This document shows, piece after piece, positions 53,969 to 63,940 of a stretch of 64,000 bases of DNA; the stretch's first letter is position 1, and the number at the start of each line of letters is the position of its first letter. The notes below the pieces were generated by a model that saw only the letters and a list, made by a program, of their open reading frames with translations, had not been told where the DNA came from and ran no database searches. The DNA is from Agrobacterium vitis (GTDB lineage: Bacteria > Pseudomonadota > Alphaproteobacteria > Rhizobiales > Rhizobiaceae), in contig NZ_AP023272.1 of assembly GCF_013426735.1 (NCBI RefSeq), positions 2,090,501 through 2,154,500 of the forward strand, in the 5' to 3' direction. The translations under genes and the position numbers were made by a program.

Positions 53969-55858
53969 TCAGCGTGTGATGGCCTGCTGGGCCAGCGCCT
54001 GATTGATGGTGACGCCATATTTGGTCTGGAGCTGGTTGACCATCTGATCGAGAATATCGTCACCGGCGGATTTCGCCAGCGCGGTAATCTGGCTTTCCTG
54101 CTGGTCTACGACATCGCCGGTCGGCTGGGTGTTGACATCCGTAACCTTCAACAGGATCTGGGTCATCGGATCGGCACCAACCGCCGAGCCAATCGTGCCG
54201 GAAGGTCCACGGAATGCGGCCTGGACGGCGGCAGGGCCAAGCACCGGATCTTCGGTATCGCGGCGAAGACCGGCCTTGGTTTCGACGCCGATGGCCAGTT
54301 GCGTGGCCAGATCGGCGAGTGCCACTCCGGTATCGGCCTTGGCCTTCAACTGCTCAACCTTGGCGCCCAGCGCCTGTTTCTGCTGTTCGGTAGTCCAGTC
54401 GGAGATGGCCTTGTCCTTGACTTCGTCCAGCGTTCTCTCACGAGACGCATCGGTGGCCGTCACGTCGAACCACAGATAGCCATTGCGACCGATATTCAGC
54501 GGCAGGGGTTCCGCGCCCGCTTCGGTTTCAAAGACTGATTTCAACAGGTTGGCTTTTTCCGGCAGGTTTTCTACTGCCTTTCCGGTCTTATCCTGTCCCT
54601 GAGCATCGATTCCGTCAACCTTGATGGCTTTCAGGCCAGCTTTGGTGGCGGCTTCCTCAAGGCTGGAACCGGAGGCGCGCATATCCTCGAACCGGTCATG
54701 CACGTCATTGATCTGCTGGGCCGCGGCATTGGCAGCAAGATCAGCGCGAATCTGCTCCTTGACTTCGTCAAGCGTTTTCGTGCGGCTTGGCTTGATGTTG
54801 CTGACCCGCAGGATCACCGGTCCGAAGGCTCCTTCAACCACAGGTGTCGTATCGCTGTCTTTGGCGACGGCGAATGCGGCATCGGCCAGTTTCTGATCGG
54901 GAATATCTGCCCGGGTGAAATCACCCAGCAGCACATCTGTCGCCGTCTTGCCCTGGTCGGCCACCAACTGATCGAAGGTCTTGCCATTCTTCAGCGACTG
55001 AGCCGCGGTTTCGGCCAGTTCCTTGGTCGGGAAGGTCAATTGCTCCAGCGTCCGGGTGCCAGCCACTTCGAATTTCTTGAGGTTGGCGTCGTATTCCTGC
55101 TTCACCTGCTCGTCGGTCACGGCTTTCGGATCGGCGATATCGGCAGGCTCTAGTTTTACATAGGAAAAGCTGCGATATTCCGGCGCGCGGTAGCGCGATT
55201 TCATCGTGTTGAACCAGGTTTTCAGAACCGTTTCGTCCGGTGCCTTGATCGGGTCGATATTGGCAGTGGTCAGCAGCAGGTAGTCAATGCTGCGGCTTTC
55301 CTGGCGATAGAGTTTCAACGCATCGACCAGCACTTTCGGAGGCACGAACCCTTCCGCTGTCGCATCGACGATCTGGCTGCGAACCGCGACCTTGGAGCGC
55401 TCGGTGATATAATCTTGCTCGCGAATGCCGGAATTGCGCAGCCGTGAGGTGAACAATTGCCGGTCGAACTGGCCATTGGTGTTCTTGAAGGCCGGATCGT
55501 CACCGATCAGTTGGGCCAGGCGGTCCTGGGAAAGGCCGAGATTCATGTCCGAGGCCAGCTGATCGAGAGCGGCACCCGCTACAAGCTGCTGGTAGACCTG
55601 CGATTCGATGCCGAGCGAACGGGCCTGCTCGCTTGTCAATTGCGTGCCGAAACGGCGGCTGAGATCGGAGATCTGTCGCTGATAGGCGAGGCGGAATTCA
55701 TTGGAATTGACGCTCTGGCTGCCGACCTTGATGACCTTGTCCGACGTGTCGCTCATGATCGAGCTGGAAATGCCCCAAATCGCGAAGGACGCGACAAGCA
55801 AAAGAAGAAGCCCTTTTGCCACCCAGGTGCCGGCAGCTTTTCTCAGGATCACGAGCAT
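53969..55858 (-). CDS. ppiD: PpiD-like periplasmic chaperone / peptidyl-prolyl isomerase
   Basis: 629 residues: a cytoplasmic start, one membrane anchor (residues 14-34, GLLLLLVASFAIWGISSSI) and a large periplasmic part. A SurA_N-like helical region (50-230) is followed by a rotamase-like parvulin segment (265-360, with FDQLVADQGKTATD and LGDFTRADIPDQ) and a C-terminal helical domain. PpiD helps outer-membrane protein folding at the SecYEG exit. The rotamase core is divergent and possibly inactive. It heads the ppiD-trpDC-moaC-moeA operon. Confidence 0.88.
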   Translation of the reverse strand: MLVILRKAAGTWVAKGLLLLLVASFAIWGISSSIMSDTSDKVIKVGSQSVNSNEFRLAYQRQISDLSRRFGTQLTSEQARSLGIESQVYQQLVAGAALDQLASDMNLGLSQDRLAQLIGDDPAFKNTNGQFDRQLFTSRLRNSGIREQDYITERSKVAVRSQIVDATAEGFVPPKVLVDALKLYRQESRSIDYLLLTTANIDPIKAPDETVLKTWFNTMKSRYRAPEYRSFSYVKLEPADIADPKAVTDEQVKQEYDANLKKFEVAGTRTLEQLTFPTKELAETAAQSLKNGKTFDQLVADQGKTATDVLLGDFTRADIPDQKLADAAFAVAKDSDTTPVVEGAFGPVILRVSNIKPSRTKTLDEVKEQIRADLAANAAAQQINDVHDRFEDMRASGSSLEEAATKAGLKAIKVDGIDAQGQDKTGKAVENLPEKANLLKSVFETEAGAEPLPLNIGRNGYLWFDVTATDASRERTLDEVKDKAISDWTTEQQKQALGAKVEQLKAKADTGVALADLATQLAIGVETKAGLRRDTEDPVLGPAAVQAAFRGPSGTIGSAVGADPMTQILLKVTDVNTQPTGDVVDQQESQITALAKSAGDDILDQMVNQLQTKYGVTINQALAQQAITR

Positions 55859-56002
55859 CGGAACGAAAACCTCATCAATATTCTTCGCCGGATGCGAAGC
55901 AGTCGCCGTTGCTTAAAGCAATCCCTGAACAAATTGAAGGCTTTCTTGATGGAAAACCCCAATGCCGTGGCATGAAACCTGTCATTGGCAGGCAGGCCCA
56001 CG

Positions 56003-56033
56003 AAAAAGCCCGGCGAATTGATCGCCGGGCTTT
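56003..56033 (-). terminator. terminator of gltA
   Basis: AAAGCCCGGCGA (56005-56016) pairs perfectly with TCGCCGGGCTTT (56022-56033); on minus it is followed by TTTTTCG. It lies 22 bases after the gltA stop. Confidence 0.9.
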
Positions 56034-56055
56034 GCATAAGACAGGGTATTGCCGA

Positions 56056-57345
56056 TCAGCGCTTGGCGACGGGCAGGTAGTCGCGCTTGGGTGCGCCGGT
56101 GTAAAGCTGGCGCGGACGACCGATGCGCTGCTGCGGATCCTCGATCATTTCGTTCCACTGAGCAATCCAGCCGACGGTGCGGGCGAGAGCGAACAGAACG
56201 GTGAACATTTCCGTCGGGAATCCAAGGGCGCGAAGCGTAATGCCGGAATAGAAATCGACATTCGGATAGAGCTTCTTCTCGATGAAATATTCGTCGCTCA
56301 AGGCGATCTTTTCCAGCTCGAGCGCCACCTGCATCAGCGGATCGCCAGCATTGCCGGTGGCTTCCAGCACTTCATACATGGTCTTCTGCATGATCTTGGC
56401 ACGCGGATCGTAGTTCTTGTAAACCCGGTGACCGAAGCCCATCAGGCGGAACGGATCGTTCTTGTCCTTGGCGCGGGCGATATATTCCGGAATCCGGTCA
56501 ACCGTACCGATTTCGCGCAGCATGTTCAGGGCCGCTTCGTTGGCGCCGCCATGGGCAGGACCCCAGAGGCAGGCGATGCCAGCCGCGATGCAGGCAAACG
56601 GATTGGCACCCGAAGAGCCAGCCAGGCGCACCGTGGAGGTGGAAGCGTTCTGCTCATGATCGGCATGCAGGATGAAGATCCGGTCCATGGCGCGGGCCAG
56701 AACCGGGTTGACCTTGTATTCCTCGCAAGGCACGGCAAAGCACATGTTGAGGAAGTTTGCGGCGTAATCCAGATCGTTCTTGGGATAAACGAAGGGCTGG
56801 CCGATGTGATACTTATAAGCCATGGCGGCGATGGTCGGCATCTTGGCGATCATTCGCAGGCTGGCAACCATGCGCTGGTGCGGATCGGTAATGTCGGTCG
56901 AGTCGTGATAGAAAGCCGACAGAGCGCCGACAGTACCGACCATGACCGCCATCGGATGGGCGTCGCGACGGTAGCCTGAGAAGAATTTCGACATCTGCTC
57001 ATGCACCATGGTGTGATGCGTGACGCGGTGATCGAAGTCCTTTTTCTGAGCGACTGTCGGCAGTTCGCCATAGAGCAGCAGGTAGCAGACTTCCAGGAAG
57101 TCGCCTTTTTCAGCCAGCTGTTCGATGGGGTAGCCGCGGTGCAGCAGCACGCCTTCGTCGCCATCGATATAGGTGATCTTCGATTCGCATGATGCCGTGG
57201 AGGTAAATCCGGGATCATAGGTAAACTTGCCGGTATGCTTATAAAGAGCGCCGATGTCGATAACATCGGGGCCGATCGTGCCGCTTCGCACGTCAAGATC
57301 GACGGCCTTGTCCTCAATCTTCAAGTTTGCGCTTTGTTCCGTCAT
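56056..57345 (-). CDS. gltA: citrate synthase
   Basis: Condenses acetyl-CoA and oxaloacetate, the first step of the TCA cycle. The 429-residue protein is the large type II form: [38 protein letters not shown] (catalytic His), [14 protein letters not shown] (second His and Arg) and [16 protein letters not shown] (catalytic Asp), close to Gram-negative hexameric enzymes that are NADH-sensitive. ATG 57345 has GGAGG upstream; the frame is open to 57408 but looks like leader. The promoter region is shared with comEC. Confidence 0.96.
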   Translation of the reverse strand: MTEQSANLKIEDKAVDLDVRSGTIGPDVIDIGALYKHTGKFTYDPGFTSTASCESKITYIDGDEGVLLHRGYPIEQLAEKGDFLEVCYLLLYGELPTVAQKKDFDHRVTHHTMVHEQMSKFFSGYRRDAHPMAVMVGTVGALSAFYHDSTDITDPHQRMVASLRMIAKMPTIAAMAYKYHIGQPFVYPKNDLDYAANFLNMCFAVPCEEYKVNPVLARAMDRIFILHADHEQNASTSTVRLAGSSGANPFACIAAGIACLWGPAHGGANEAALNMLREIGTVDRIPEYIARAKDKNDPFRLMGFGHRVYKNYDPRAKIMQKTMYEVLEATGNAGDPLMQVALELEKIALSDEYFIEKKLYPNVDFYSGITLRALGFPTEMFTVLFALARTVGWIAQWNEMIEDPQQRIGRPRQLYTGAPKRDYLPVAKR

Positions 57346-57652
57346 GGTGATCCTCCGGATATAGGCGGGAGACGCAGCTTTCGCCTCGTCCCAGGTTAAG
57401 CGTTGCAATTAGCTATATGATCCAGAGGTTAATGCCAAGCTATCCAAAGGACAAAGTGTGCATTGCAATAAATCCTCACTTGCATTGCAGGCATGCGTTA
57501 TTGCCAGAACTGCTTTTCTTGGTTTGCACCCCTTTCTCCTACAGCTTTTGATTGATAGTCTGCCGTTAGCGGCAAGGTAAGTTTTGTTGCCGAATTATCA
57601 TAAAAGCAATTTTCAGGAGCCTCGCCGTTCGTTTTCAGCGCTTTGAAGGCGT
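57346..57652. other. 307-base divergent region between gltA and comEC
   Basis: It carries two identical TGCATTGCA words 22 bases apart (57459-57467 and 57481-57489) and the presumed gltA and comEC promoters. No other gene or RNA is seen. Confidence 0.5.
57459..57489. promoter_or_regulatory. paired TGCA-N-TGCA dyads upstream of gltA
   Basis: TGCATTGCA occurs at 57459-57467 and 57481-57489; each is a TGCA-T-TGCA dyad, and the centres lie 22 bases apart, about two helical turns. The spacing suggests an operator on one face of the helix. The regulator is unknown. Confidence 0.4.
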
Positions 57653-60600
57653 GTGGCATTGCAAGGCACCGGGGCGACGGCAGGATCGATGCCGGATACG
57701 GCGGAATGGGAACTGGTCAGGCAAAAAGAGGCGCGTCCAGCGCGCGGCTTGCCATGGGATAGGGGCTCTTCCAAAACCCTGTTTGACGAGGTTCTGCGGC
57801 GTCCGGACATCGAGCCGGAGGACGAGGCGGCAACCCCTGATTTCGAGGGCCACTTTGGTGCGTCGCCGCTTCTGGTCTCCCGCTGGCAGCGCTTTCTGCG
57901 TGCTCTCCACCGGGATGCTCTACAGGAGCTTGCCTATGGGCGGACATTTCTGTTTTTACCCGTTCTGCTTGGGCTTAGTGCGATCTGGTGGTTTACCCGT
58001 CCGCAGGACCTTCCCCGTCTGCCGATCTTCCTGACTTTTTGTGCAGCCGGAGTGGTCTGGCTGCGGGTCCGTTACCGTCATCCTGTCCTGGCCGCCGTCT
58101 GCGGCATTGCAACTCTCGGTCTTGCTGGCATGTTGTTAGCTGATGTGCAAACCGCGCGTCTGGACACGATCATCATCGACAGTGCAGTGACGACGGTGGT
58201 GCGCGGCAAAGTGGTTTCGGTAGAACCAAATGCGGACGGCAATCAAAGATATGTGATTGCACTGCATCAAACGCGCTATCCTAGTCTAAAGCGTATGCCA
58301 CAGCAGGTCGCGCTTCTGGCCCGCGGCAAGCATGTTCCCTTCAACCCCGGCGACTGGATTGAGGGCAGAGCGCGGCTCTCCCCGCCGTCCGGACCGGCTT
58401 TGCCGGGCTTGAACGATTTTGCCTTTGCCTCCTATTTTGCGGGCACCGGCGCGATCGGCTATTTTTATCAGCCACCCAAGCCATTTCTGCCGGGACCAGA
58501 GATAGCGCCACCGGATTTTTGGGAGCGTGCCGGAATCAAGCTGGATGAAACGACACAGGAATTGCGCAACGGCATTTCCGACCGTATCAGAGCCATCGTG
58601 CCGGGCGACGCGGGCGCGTTTGCCGTGGCGATTGTGACCGGCGAGCGGCGCGGCCTTTCGGAGGAGGCCAATAACGATCTTCGCGTTTCCGGCCTTGCCC
58701 ATATCATCTCGATTTCCGGTCTGCATATGGCACTGGCCGGTGGGCTGTTCTTCGTGGGCATCCGGCGCCTGTTGAGCCTTGTCCCTGGCATGGCGGAGGC
58801 CCGCTCGATCAAGAAGATTGCCGCAGCAGGGGCGATAGCCACCACGACCGGCTATTTTCTCATTTCCGGCTACGACATTGCCGCCCAGCGCGCGTATCTG
58901 ATGATGCTCATCATGCTGTCGGCGGCTTTCTTCGACCGACCTGTGCTTAGCCTGCGCAATGCCGCGCTGGCGGCTATCCTCGTGATTCTCCTCTCGCCGT
59001 CGCAGGTCATGGGACCGAGCTTGCAAATGTCCTTCGCAGCCACCTTTGCCCTGATCGCCGGATTCGACCTTTGGCGCCAACGCCCAAGAATGCCTCCCAT
59101 CCTGCCGGCGATCCCCGTGCTGACAGTGATGAAGCCGTTGATGACGCTGGTCAGCGGCATTCTGATGACCTCAGCACTTGGCGGTTTTTCCACAGCGATG
59201 TTTTCAGCGGCGCATTTCCACCGGGTCGGATTGCATGGGTTGGAGGCAAATCTCCTGGCTGCTCCCCTTATGTCGATGCTTGTCATGCCAGCGGCGATGA
59301 TCGGCGTGCTGCTCATGCCTTTCGGTCTGGACCAATGGCCGATCCAGTTGATGGGGCTTGGCCTTGAGGGCGTCTTGATGATTGCCAGCAAGGTCGCGAG
59401 CTGGGGGACTGGCTTCACCTTCGGCCGGTTCGTGTGGTGGTTTCTGCCGGTCTCGGCAACCGGCCTGCTGATACTGACCCTGATGAAGACGCGGCTCAGG
59501 CTGATTGGCGTGGCGATGATGCTGACGGCGTTTGGCTATGAGGCGATAAAAACCGATCCGCCACTGCCCGATCTCGCTATAACCGAAGATGGCCAACTGT
59601 TCGCTCTGTTTCGGACCGACAACCGCGATGTTTTGACCGTTGCCACCAACAAGAAGCGTCCGCCGGGTTTCGTTTTCAACCAATGGCGCTCAGTGCTCGA
59701 CATCGCTGATCCGATTGCGCCTGAAATATTGCCCAAGCTGGCAGCCGTCGAAATGGAAACAAGCCAACAGGGCGCGGGGAAAAGCGAGGACAAGGCGCGG
59801 GAAACAACGCGGGCCGGTAAAACAAAAACAAAGACGGGCGGCCAAAAAACTAAGGGAAGAGAGCCGGTAGAGCCGCAACAGGCGATAGTGGAGATGACGA
59901 CGGCAAAGGAGAAGGCCGATAAAAAACCTGATCTTTTCCATTGTCGCACTGATGCTTTTTGTCTCGCGAGGCTCAGCAATGGTTGGACAGTCAGCCTGGT
60001 GCAGAACCGCGACTATAGCGAGGCCGCCTGCGCCTTGTCCGACCTGATCGTCTCGACTGAGGCCAGTCGCGATGCCGTCTGTAAGGCGCCGATAGCATCC
60101 ACTATTCCCGCAGAACATACCGAAGCCACCGTTATCCGGGAGCCTACGGAACACGCGACTGGGTTGGACGTTGAAAGTGAACGGATGATGGCCGATGGTG
60201 ATGGGCTGGCGTCTGACAACAGCAGCCCGTCCGTTCGCTCCCAAACAATCAACCGAACGCAAGCGGGAGGCACTTCCGCAGCCAGTGAAAGCCCGGCACT
60301 ACGGCAGGGCGTTGAATTGCCCATGGATAGCCACGTGACGGGCGGCACCTCAAACTCGGACCAGAATTCCCCGTCCCGAATAGAATCGGGCGAACCTCTC
60401 GCCTTCTTGCAAACCGAGAAGGCCGTTAACGCTGGAACGATGCTGTCACGTCCCCCGAAAGTCCTAACCCGTAACGATCTGCGGCGCTTCGGAGCGATGG
60501 AAATCACCCTCGGCGATCCCGCCACCCGAACTCTGCATATCGTTACGGCATTTCAAAATCAGTATCGGCCCTGGACTCGCCATCGTTATTTCGATTGGCG

Positions 60601-60718
60601 CAGCAATCGTTATGATCGACCGGATGGCTCGGCCCACGCCAATGTTCCATCTGCTGCCAGTAACGACGTCCAGTCAGGCGCTGGAGATGTCAGCGAGCTT
60701 AGTGATAGCGACGAATAA
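57653..60718 (+). CDS. comEC: ComEC/Rec2-type DNA-uptake channel protein
   Basis: 1021 residues. The N-terminal cytoplasmic leader (1-85) is followed by a DUF4131-type OB region with flanking helices (95-300) and a competence domain of about eight helices: [53 protein letters not shown]. The final third is unusual: Lys/Gln-rich and Ser/Thr-rich low-complexity inserts (about 697-755 and 816-930) interrupt short conserved pieces ([34 protein letters not shown]). Start GTG 57653 or ATG 57689; neither site is decisive. The last 20 bases overlap lexA tail to tail. Confidence 0.85.
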   Translation: MALQGTGATAGSMPDTAEWELVRQKEARPARGLPWDRGSSKTLFDEVLRRPDIEPEDEAATPDFEGHFGASPLLVSRWQRFLRALHRDALQELAYGRTFLFLPVLLGLSAIWWFTRPQDLPRLPIFLTFCAAGVVWLRVRYRHPVLAAVCGIATLGLAGMLLADVQTARLDTIIIDSAVTTVVRGKVVSVEPNADGNQRYVIALHQTRYPSLKRMPQQVALLARGKHVPFNPGDWIEGRARLSPPSGPALPGLNDFAFASYFAGTGAIGYFYQPPKPFLPGPEIAPPDFWERAGIKLDETTQELRNGISDRIRAIVPGDAGAFAVAIVTGERRGLSEEANNDLRVSGLAHIISISGLHMALAGGLFFVGIRRLLSLVPGMAEARSIKKIAAAGAIATTTGYFLISGYDIAAQRAYLMMLIMLSAAFFDRPVLSLRNAALAAILVILLSPSQVMGPSLQMSFAATFALIAGFDLWRQRPRMPPILPAIPVLTVMKPLMTLVSGILMTSALGGFSTAMFSAAHFHRVGLHGLEANLLAAPLMSMLVMPAAMIGVLLMPFGLDQWPIQLMGLGLEGVLMIASKVASWGTGFTFGRFVWWFLPVSATGLLILTLMKTRLRLIGVAMMLTAFGYEAIKTDPPLPDLAITEDGQLFALFRTDNRDVLTVATNKKRPPGFVFNQWRSVLDIADPIAPEILPKLAAVEMETSQQGAGKSEDKARETTRAGKTKTKTGGQKTKGREPVEPQQAIVEMTTAKEKADKKPDLFHCRTDAFCLARLSNGWTVSLVQNRDYSEAACALSDLIVSTEASRDAVCKAPIASTIPAEHTEATVIREPTEHATGLDVESERMMADGDGLASDNSSPSVRSQTINRTQAGGTSAASESPALRQGVELPMDSHVTGGTSNSDQNSPSRIESGEPLAFLQTEKAVNAGTMLSRPPKVLTRNDLRRFGAMEITLGDPATRTLHIVTAFQNQYRPWTRHRYFDWRSNRYDRPDGSAHANVPSAASNDVQSGAGDVSELSDSDE

Positions 60719-61418
60719 GACCGACAAGCTTGCCCTGGATTTTTACCCGGTCCGGTCCGAAAATCCGGGTTTCATAGGCCGGATTGGCAGCTTCCAGCGC
60801 GATGGACGCCCCACGGCGGCGGAAGCGTTTCAAGGTGGCTTCCTCATCGTCTACCAAAGCGACGACGATATCACCCGGATTGGCCGTGGTCGCATTGCGG
60901 ATGATCACCGTGTCGCCATCGAGAATGCCAGCCTCGATCATCGAATCACCTTTGACCTCGAGGGCGTAATGTTCGCCACTGCCCAGCATTTCCATCGGTA
61001 CGGAAATGTCATGGGTGTTGTTCTGGATGGCGGAGATCGGCACGCCTGCCGCGATACGGCCCATGACTGGTATGGATGAGGAATTGCGCACTTCCTCGAC
61101 CGGCTTGGCCGGAGCGGATGGCACTGCCTGCAACTTGCCTCGACTGCCTTCAATGACGGATGGCGAAAATCCTGTACGTCGGGGCGGTATGCTGGAGGTC
61201 ATGGCCTCCGGCAGCTTGATCACTTCCAGCGCTCGTGCGCGATTTGGCAAGCGACGGATGAAACCGCGCTCTTCCAAAGCGGTGATCAGCCGGTGAATGC
61301 CGGATTTTGAGGCGAGGTCCAGGGCATCCTTCATCTCATCGAAGGAGGGCGGTACCCCAGACTCCTTCATGCGCTCGTGTATAAACAGCAAAAGTTCCTG
61401 TTGCTTGCGAGTCAGCAT
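60699..61418 (-). CDS. lexA: LexA SOS repressor
   Basis: 239 residues: a winged helix-turn-helix (1-70, with [21 protein letters not shown]), a linker with the self-cleavage site Ala124-Gly125 (RIAAGVP), and a latent protease with catalytic Ser159 (KGDSMIEAG) and Lys197 (EATLKRF). RecA-stimulated autocleavage lifts repression of DNA-repair genes. A GTTC-N7-GTTC box lies about 50 bases upstream, so it is autoregulated. Its 3' end overlaps comEC by 20 bases. Confidence 0.96.
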   Translation of the reverse strand: MLTRKQQELLLFIHERMKESGVPPSFDEMKDALDLASKSGIHRLITALEERGFIRRLPNRARALEVIKLPEAMTSSIPPRRTGFSPSVIEGSRGKLQAVPSAPAKPVEEVRNSSSIPVMGRIAAGVPISAIQNNTHDISVPMEMLGSGEHYALEVKGDSMIEAGILDGDTVIIRNATTANPGDIVVALVDDEEATLKRFRRRGASIALEAANPAYETRIFGPDRVKIQGKLVGLIRRYH

Positions 61419-61467
61419 TGGGACCTACCCTTTGAATTATGAAACAAATACAGAACATACGCTATCT

Positions 61468-61482
61468 GTTCCAGTTGTGTTC
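61468..61482. promoter_or_regulatory. LexA box upstream of lexA
   Basis: GTTC-cagttgt-GTTC (61468-61482) is an exact alphaproteobacterial SOS box; on the lexA strand it reads GAAC-N7-GAAC. An extra GAAC at 61453-61456 forms an inverted pair with the first GTTC. Confidence 0.88.
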
Positions 61483-61808
61483 CGCAAGTCCTTCTTGCAA
61501 ATTTCCTTCGATGACGCAGTGAGAGACGGCGTTGAAGAGGAGAGGAACGAGAAGCATGCTTTAAATACGGGAGGCTGAGAGGCTCGTATAAAAACAGAAA
61601 GCCTTTGCTTTCTTGTCCTGACGACGGTCGGTTGGGAATGGGCAGAAAGATAGAGAAAATCGATACTATCGAAGACGTGAAATTGCGGAATGAAAGTTGG
61701 TAGCAAGTTGTTTCAGTGCTGATGGCCAACGATAAATCGACAACAATAATCTGCCGCAGTGTCTGATCGGGGACATTATCACCCCCGATCCATTTTGATA
61801 TCAGTGGC
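61483..61808. other. 326-base gap between lexA promoter and psuG
   Basis: No gene is supported. It holds a hairpin downstream of psuG: GATCGGGG (61766-61773) with CCCCGATC (61784-61791), a weak candidate terminator for psuKG on minus. Confidence 0.45.
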
Positions 61809-62732
61809 TTACAGCATCGCGACGGCAATTTCCGCGGCAAGACGCGCGTTGTTTTCCACCAACGCGATATTGGTGGTCAGGCTGCGGCCGTCGGTGAGGT
61901 GATAGATTGCGTCGAGCAGGAAAGGCGTGACGGCTTTGCCAATGATTTCCTCGCGTTCAGCCGCGGCCAGCGCCCGGCCAATATAGATTTCCATCTCCTC
62001 GCGCGCGATTTCCTCTGCTTCCGGCACAGGATTGGCGATCAACATGCCGCCATCAATGCCCAATTGGTCGCGTACCTTCTGGAAATTGGCAATTGCTGCC
62101 GGGCTTTCCAGTTTAAGTGGGCTTTTCAAGCCCGATTCCCGCGACCAGAAGGCTGGAAATTCGTCGCTGTCGTAAGTCACGACAGGTACGCCACGGGTTT
62201 CCAGGACTTCCAATGTCTTGGGAATATCAAGAATGGCTTTTGCTCCGGCGCAGACGACGATGACAGGGGTGCGGGCCAGTTCTTCCAGGTCCGCTGAAAT
62301 GTCAAAGCTTTCTTCTGCGCCACGATGCACGCCGCCGATGCCGCCGGTGGCAAAAACCGAGATATTGGCGCGGGCGGCAGCGATCATCGTCGCGGCTACC
62401 GTGGTAGCGCCGGTGCGGCGTTCGGCAATGGCGTAGGCGAGATCGGCACGAGAGACCTTCAGGACATCAGTCATTTGCGCCAGTTTTTGCAACTGATCTT
62501 CTTCCAGCCCGATATGCAAAACGCCTTCAATCACGGCGATGGTCGCCGGGACAGCACCACCGTCGCGAATGATTGCCTCCACGCTTTGCGCCATCTCGAC
62601 ATTTTTCGGATAGGGCATGCCATGGGTGATAATGGTGGATTCCAGCGCGACAATAGGCGCATTGCGCGTCTTGGCCGCAGCCACTTCGCGGGCGTATACG
62701 ATGGGCAGGAGCGGAGAAATCGAACGGGTCAT
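61809..62732 (-). CDS. psuG: pseudouridine-5'-phosphate glycosidase
   Basis: Cleaves the C-glycosidic bond of pseudouridine 5'-phosphate to uracil and ribose 5-phosphate. The 307-residue protein matches PsuG/IndA: VALESTIITHGMPYPKN near residue 28, FATGGIGGVHRGAE near residue 126, VVCAGAKAILD with the catalytic Lys near residue 164, and NPVPEAEEI near residue 240. Start overlaps the psuK stop in ATGA, so the pair forms a pseudouridine-salvage operon. Confidence 0.95.
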   Translation of the reverse strand: MTRSISPLLPIVYAREVAAAKTRNAPIVALESTIITHGMPYPKNVEMAQSVEAIIRDGGAVPATIAVIEGVLHIGLEEDQLQKLAQMTDVLKVSRADLAYAIAERRTGATTVAATMIAAARANISVFATGGIGGVHRGAEESFDISADLEELARTPVIVVCAGAKAILDIPKTLEVLETRGVPVVTYDSDEFPAFWSRESGLKSPLKLESPAAIANFQKVRDQLGIDGGMLIANPVPEAEEIAREEMEIYIGRALAAAEREEIIGKAVTPFLLDAIYHLTDGRSLTTNIALVENNARLAAEIAVAML

Positions 62733-63694
62733 GATCGGGAACTCGTTTGGCGGGAAAGGGCGCGCGGCTCGCCAACAAGGTCAAGGCGCGCGGCGAGGCG
62801 ATCTGCGGTGAGGTCCTCGTCTGTTGCCCTGTCAGATAGCAGGGTCAGGCCAGCCAAGGCAACACCGTGGCGCAGCGCCAGCGGCAAGGAACTGTCATTC
62901 ACTCTTTGCGAAAGCACCCCCGCACAAAGCGAATCGCCAGCTCCGGTCACATCGGCCAATGCGTCCAGTGGCGGCGGGGTCAAGGCATAGTCACCGCTTG
63001 GATCAAAGGCCACGACCGGTCCCGCACCATTGGTGACAACGCCGCCATGGAGGCCTTTGGCGCGAAGCAGATCCGGCCAATCAGAAGGATCATCCGGTTT
63101 TGTTCCCGCCAGAACCGCTGCTTCAGCGCTGTTTAGAAACAGCATATCGAATCTATCGAGGCAGTCGGCGTATCGCACCACTTTGGCCGGTGAAATGCCG
63201 ATCCCGGCCAAAGGTTTGGCAAGCTCACGCGCCATGGCCGCAATCGCCTCCAGCGTCTCTTGCGGCAGGTTGGCATCAACCAGCAAAACGCGTGTGGCTT
63301 CGAAAGCTTCGCGAACGGCGCGTACTTTCAGCCGGCGTGGCGAGAACAAGCGGTAGAGCTCCATATCGGCCAAGCCGATCACCAGATTGCCGTCTTTTTC
63401 CAAAATAGCAGTGTAGCTTGGGGTGCTCCGATCCAAAAAGGTGAAGGGCCGGTCGTCGACGCCAGCCGCTTCGGCGGCGACCGCCACCCGTTGGCCAAGC
63501 GCATCGCCGCCGCGGGGGCTGATCATGGCAACATTCAATCCAAGTCGTGCCAGGGCGCGCGCCGCGTTGAAGCCACCGCCGCCCGGTTCTTCCAACCATC
63601 GCCCCGGATTGCTGGCGCCAGCAATGGTTTCCGCATCGATGCGTCCGCGCCGATCGATATGCGCGCCGCCCAGAACGAGAATGTCGAGACTCAT
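62729..63694 (-). CDS. psuK: PfkB-family pseudouridine kinase
   Basis: Phosphorylates pseudouridine for PsuG. The 321-residue ribokinase-fold protein has an N-terminal GGGGFNAARALARLG near residue 38 and a C-terminal PfkB signature DVTGAGDSLCAGV near residue 250 with the catalytic Asp. Assignment to pseudouridine rests mainly on its coupling to psuG. Start ATG 63694 has AGGAGG upstream; the frame is open to 63796 but lacks the conserved start. Divergent from recA. Confidence 0.88.
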   Translation of the reverse strand: MSLDILVLGGAHIDRRGRIDAETIAGASNPGRWLEEPGGGGFNAARALARLGLNVAMISPRGGDALGQRVAVAAEAAGVDDRPFTFLDRSTPSYTAILEKDGNLVIGLADMELYRLFSPRRLKVRAVREAFEATRVLLVDANLPQETLEAIAAMARELAKPLAGIGISPAKVVRYADCLDRFDMLFLNSAEAAVLAGTKPDDPSDWPDLLRAKGLHGGVVTNGAGPVVAFDPSGDYALTPPPLDALADVTGAGDSLCAGVLSQRVNDSSLPLALRHGVALAGLTLLSDRATDEDLTADRLAARLDLVGEPRALSRQTSSRS

Positions 63695-63855
63695 ACCTGC
63701 CAGCCTCCTGGAAACAGTGGAAATTCGAATCGCGAAGGCGTCATTCCGAAGGGTGCGATGGGCTGAAAACCAACTTCTCTTAACGGCCAATGCCATGGAA
63801 ACATTAAGAGAACACCCGTCAGATTAAAAAATAAACACAAAGACTTGGGCAAGAC

Positions 63856-63884
63856 TTGCAAAAATGGAACAAACCATGTACATA
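63856..63884 (+). promoter_or_regulatory. recA promoter with SOS-box-like site
   Basis: TTGCAA (63856-63861) and TACATA (63879-63884) are separated by 17 bases. Between and over them lies GAAC-aaaccat-GTAC (63867-63881), one mismatch from the alphaproteobacterial GAAC-N7-GAAC LexA site. LexA bound here would block RNA polymerase. Confidence 0.7.
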
Positions 63885-63940
63885 GTTCGTGTCTGCTGTT
63901 TCGTTGCCTACGCGGCTTCAATAACCTAAAGGTGGTTCAA

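Noticed and set aside
58286..59080. Long minus-strand frames inside comEC
   Set aside because: They are antisense shadows typical of high-GC coding regions; comEC membrane motifs are clear on plus.
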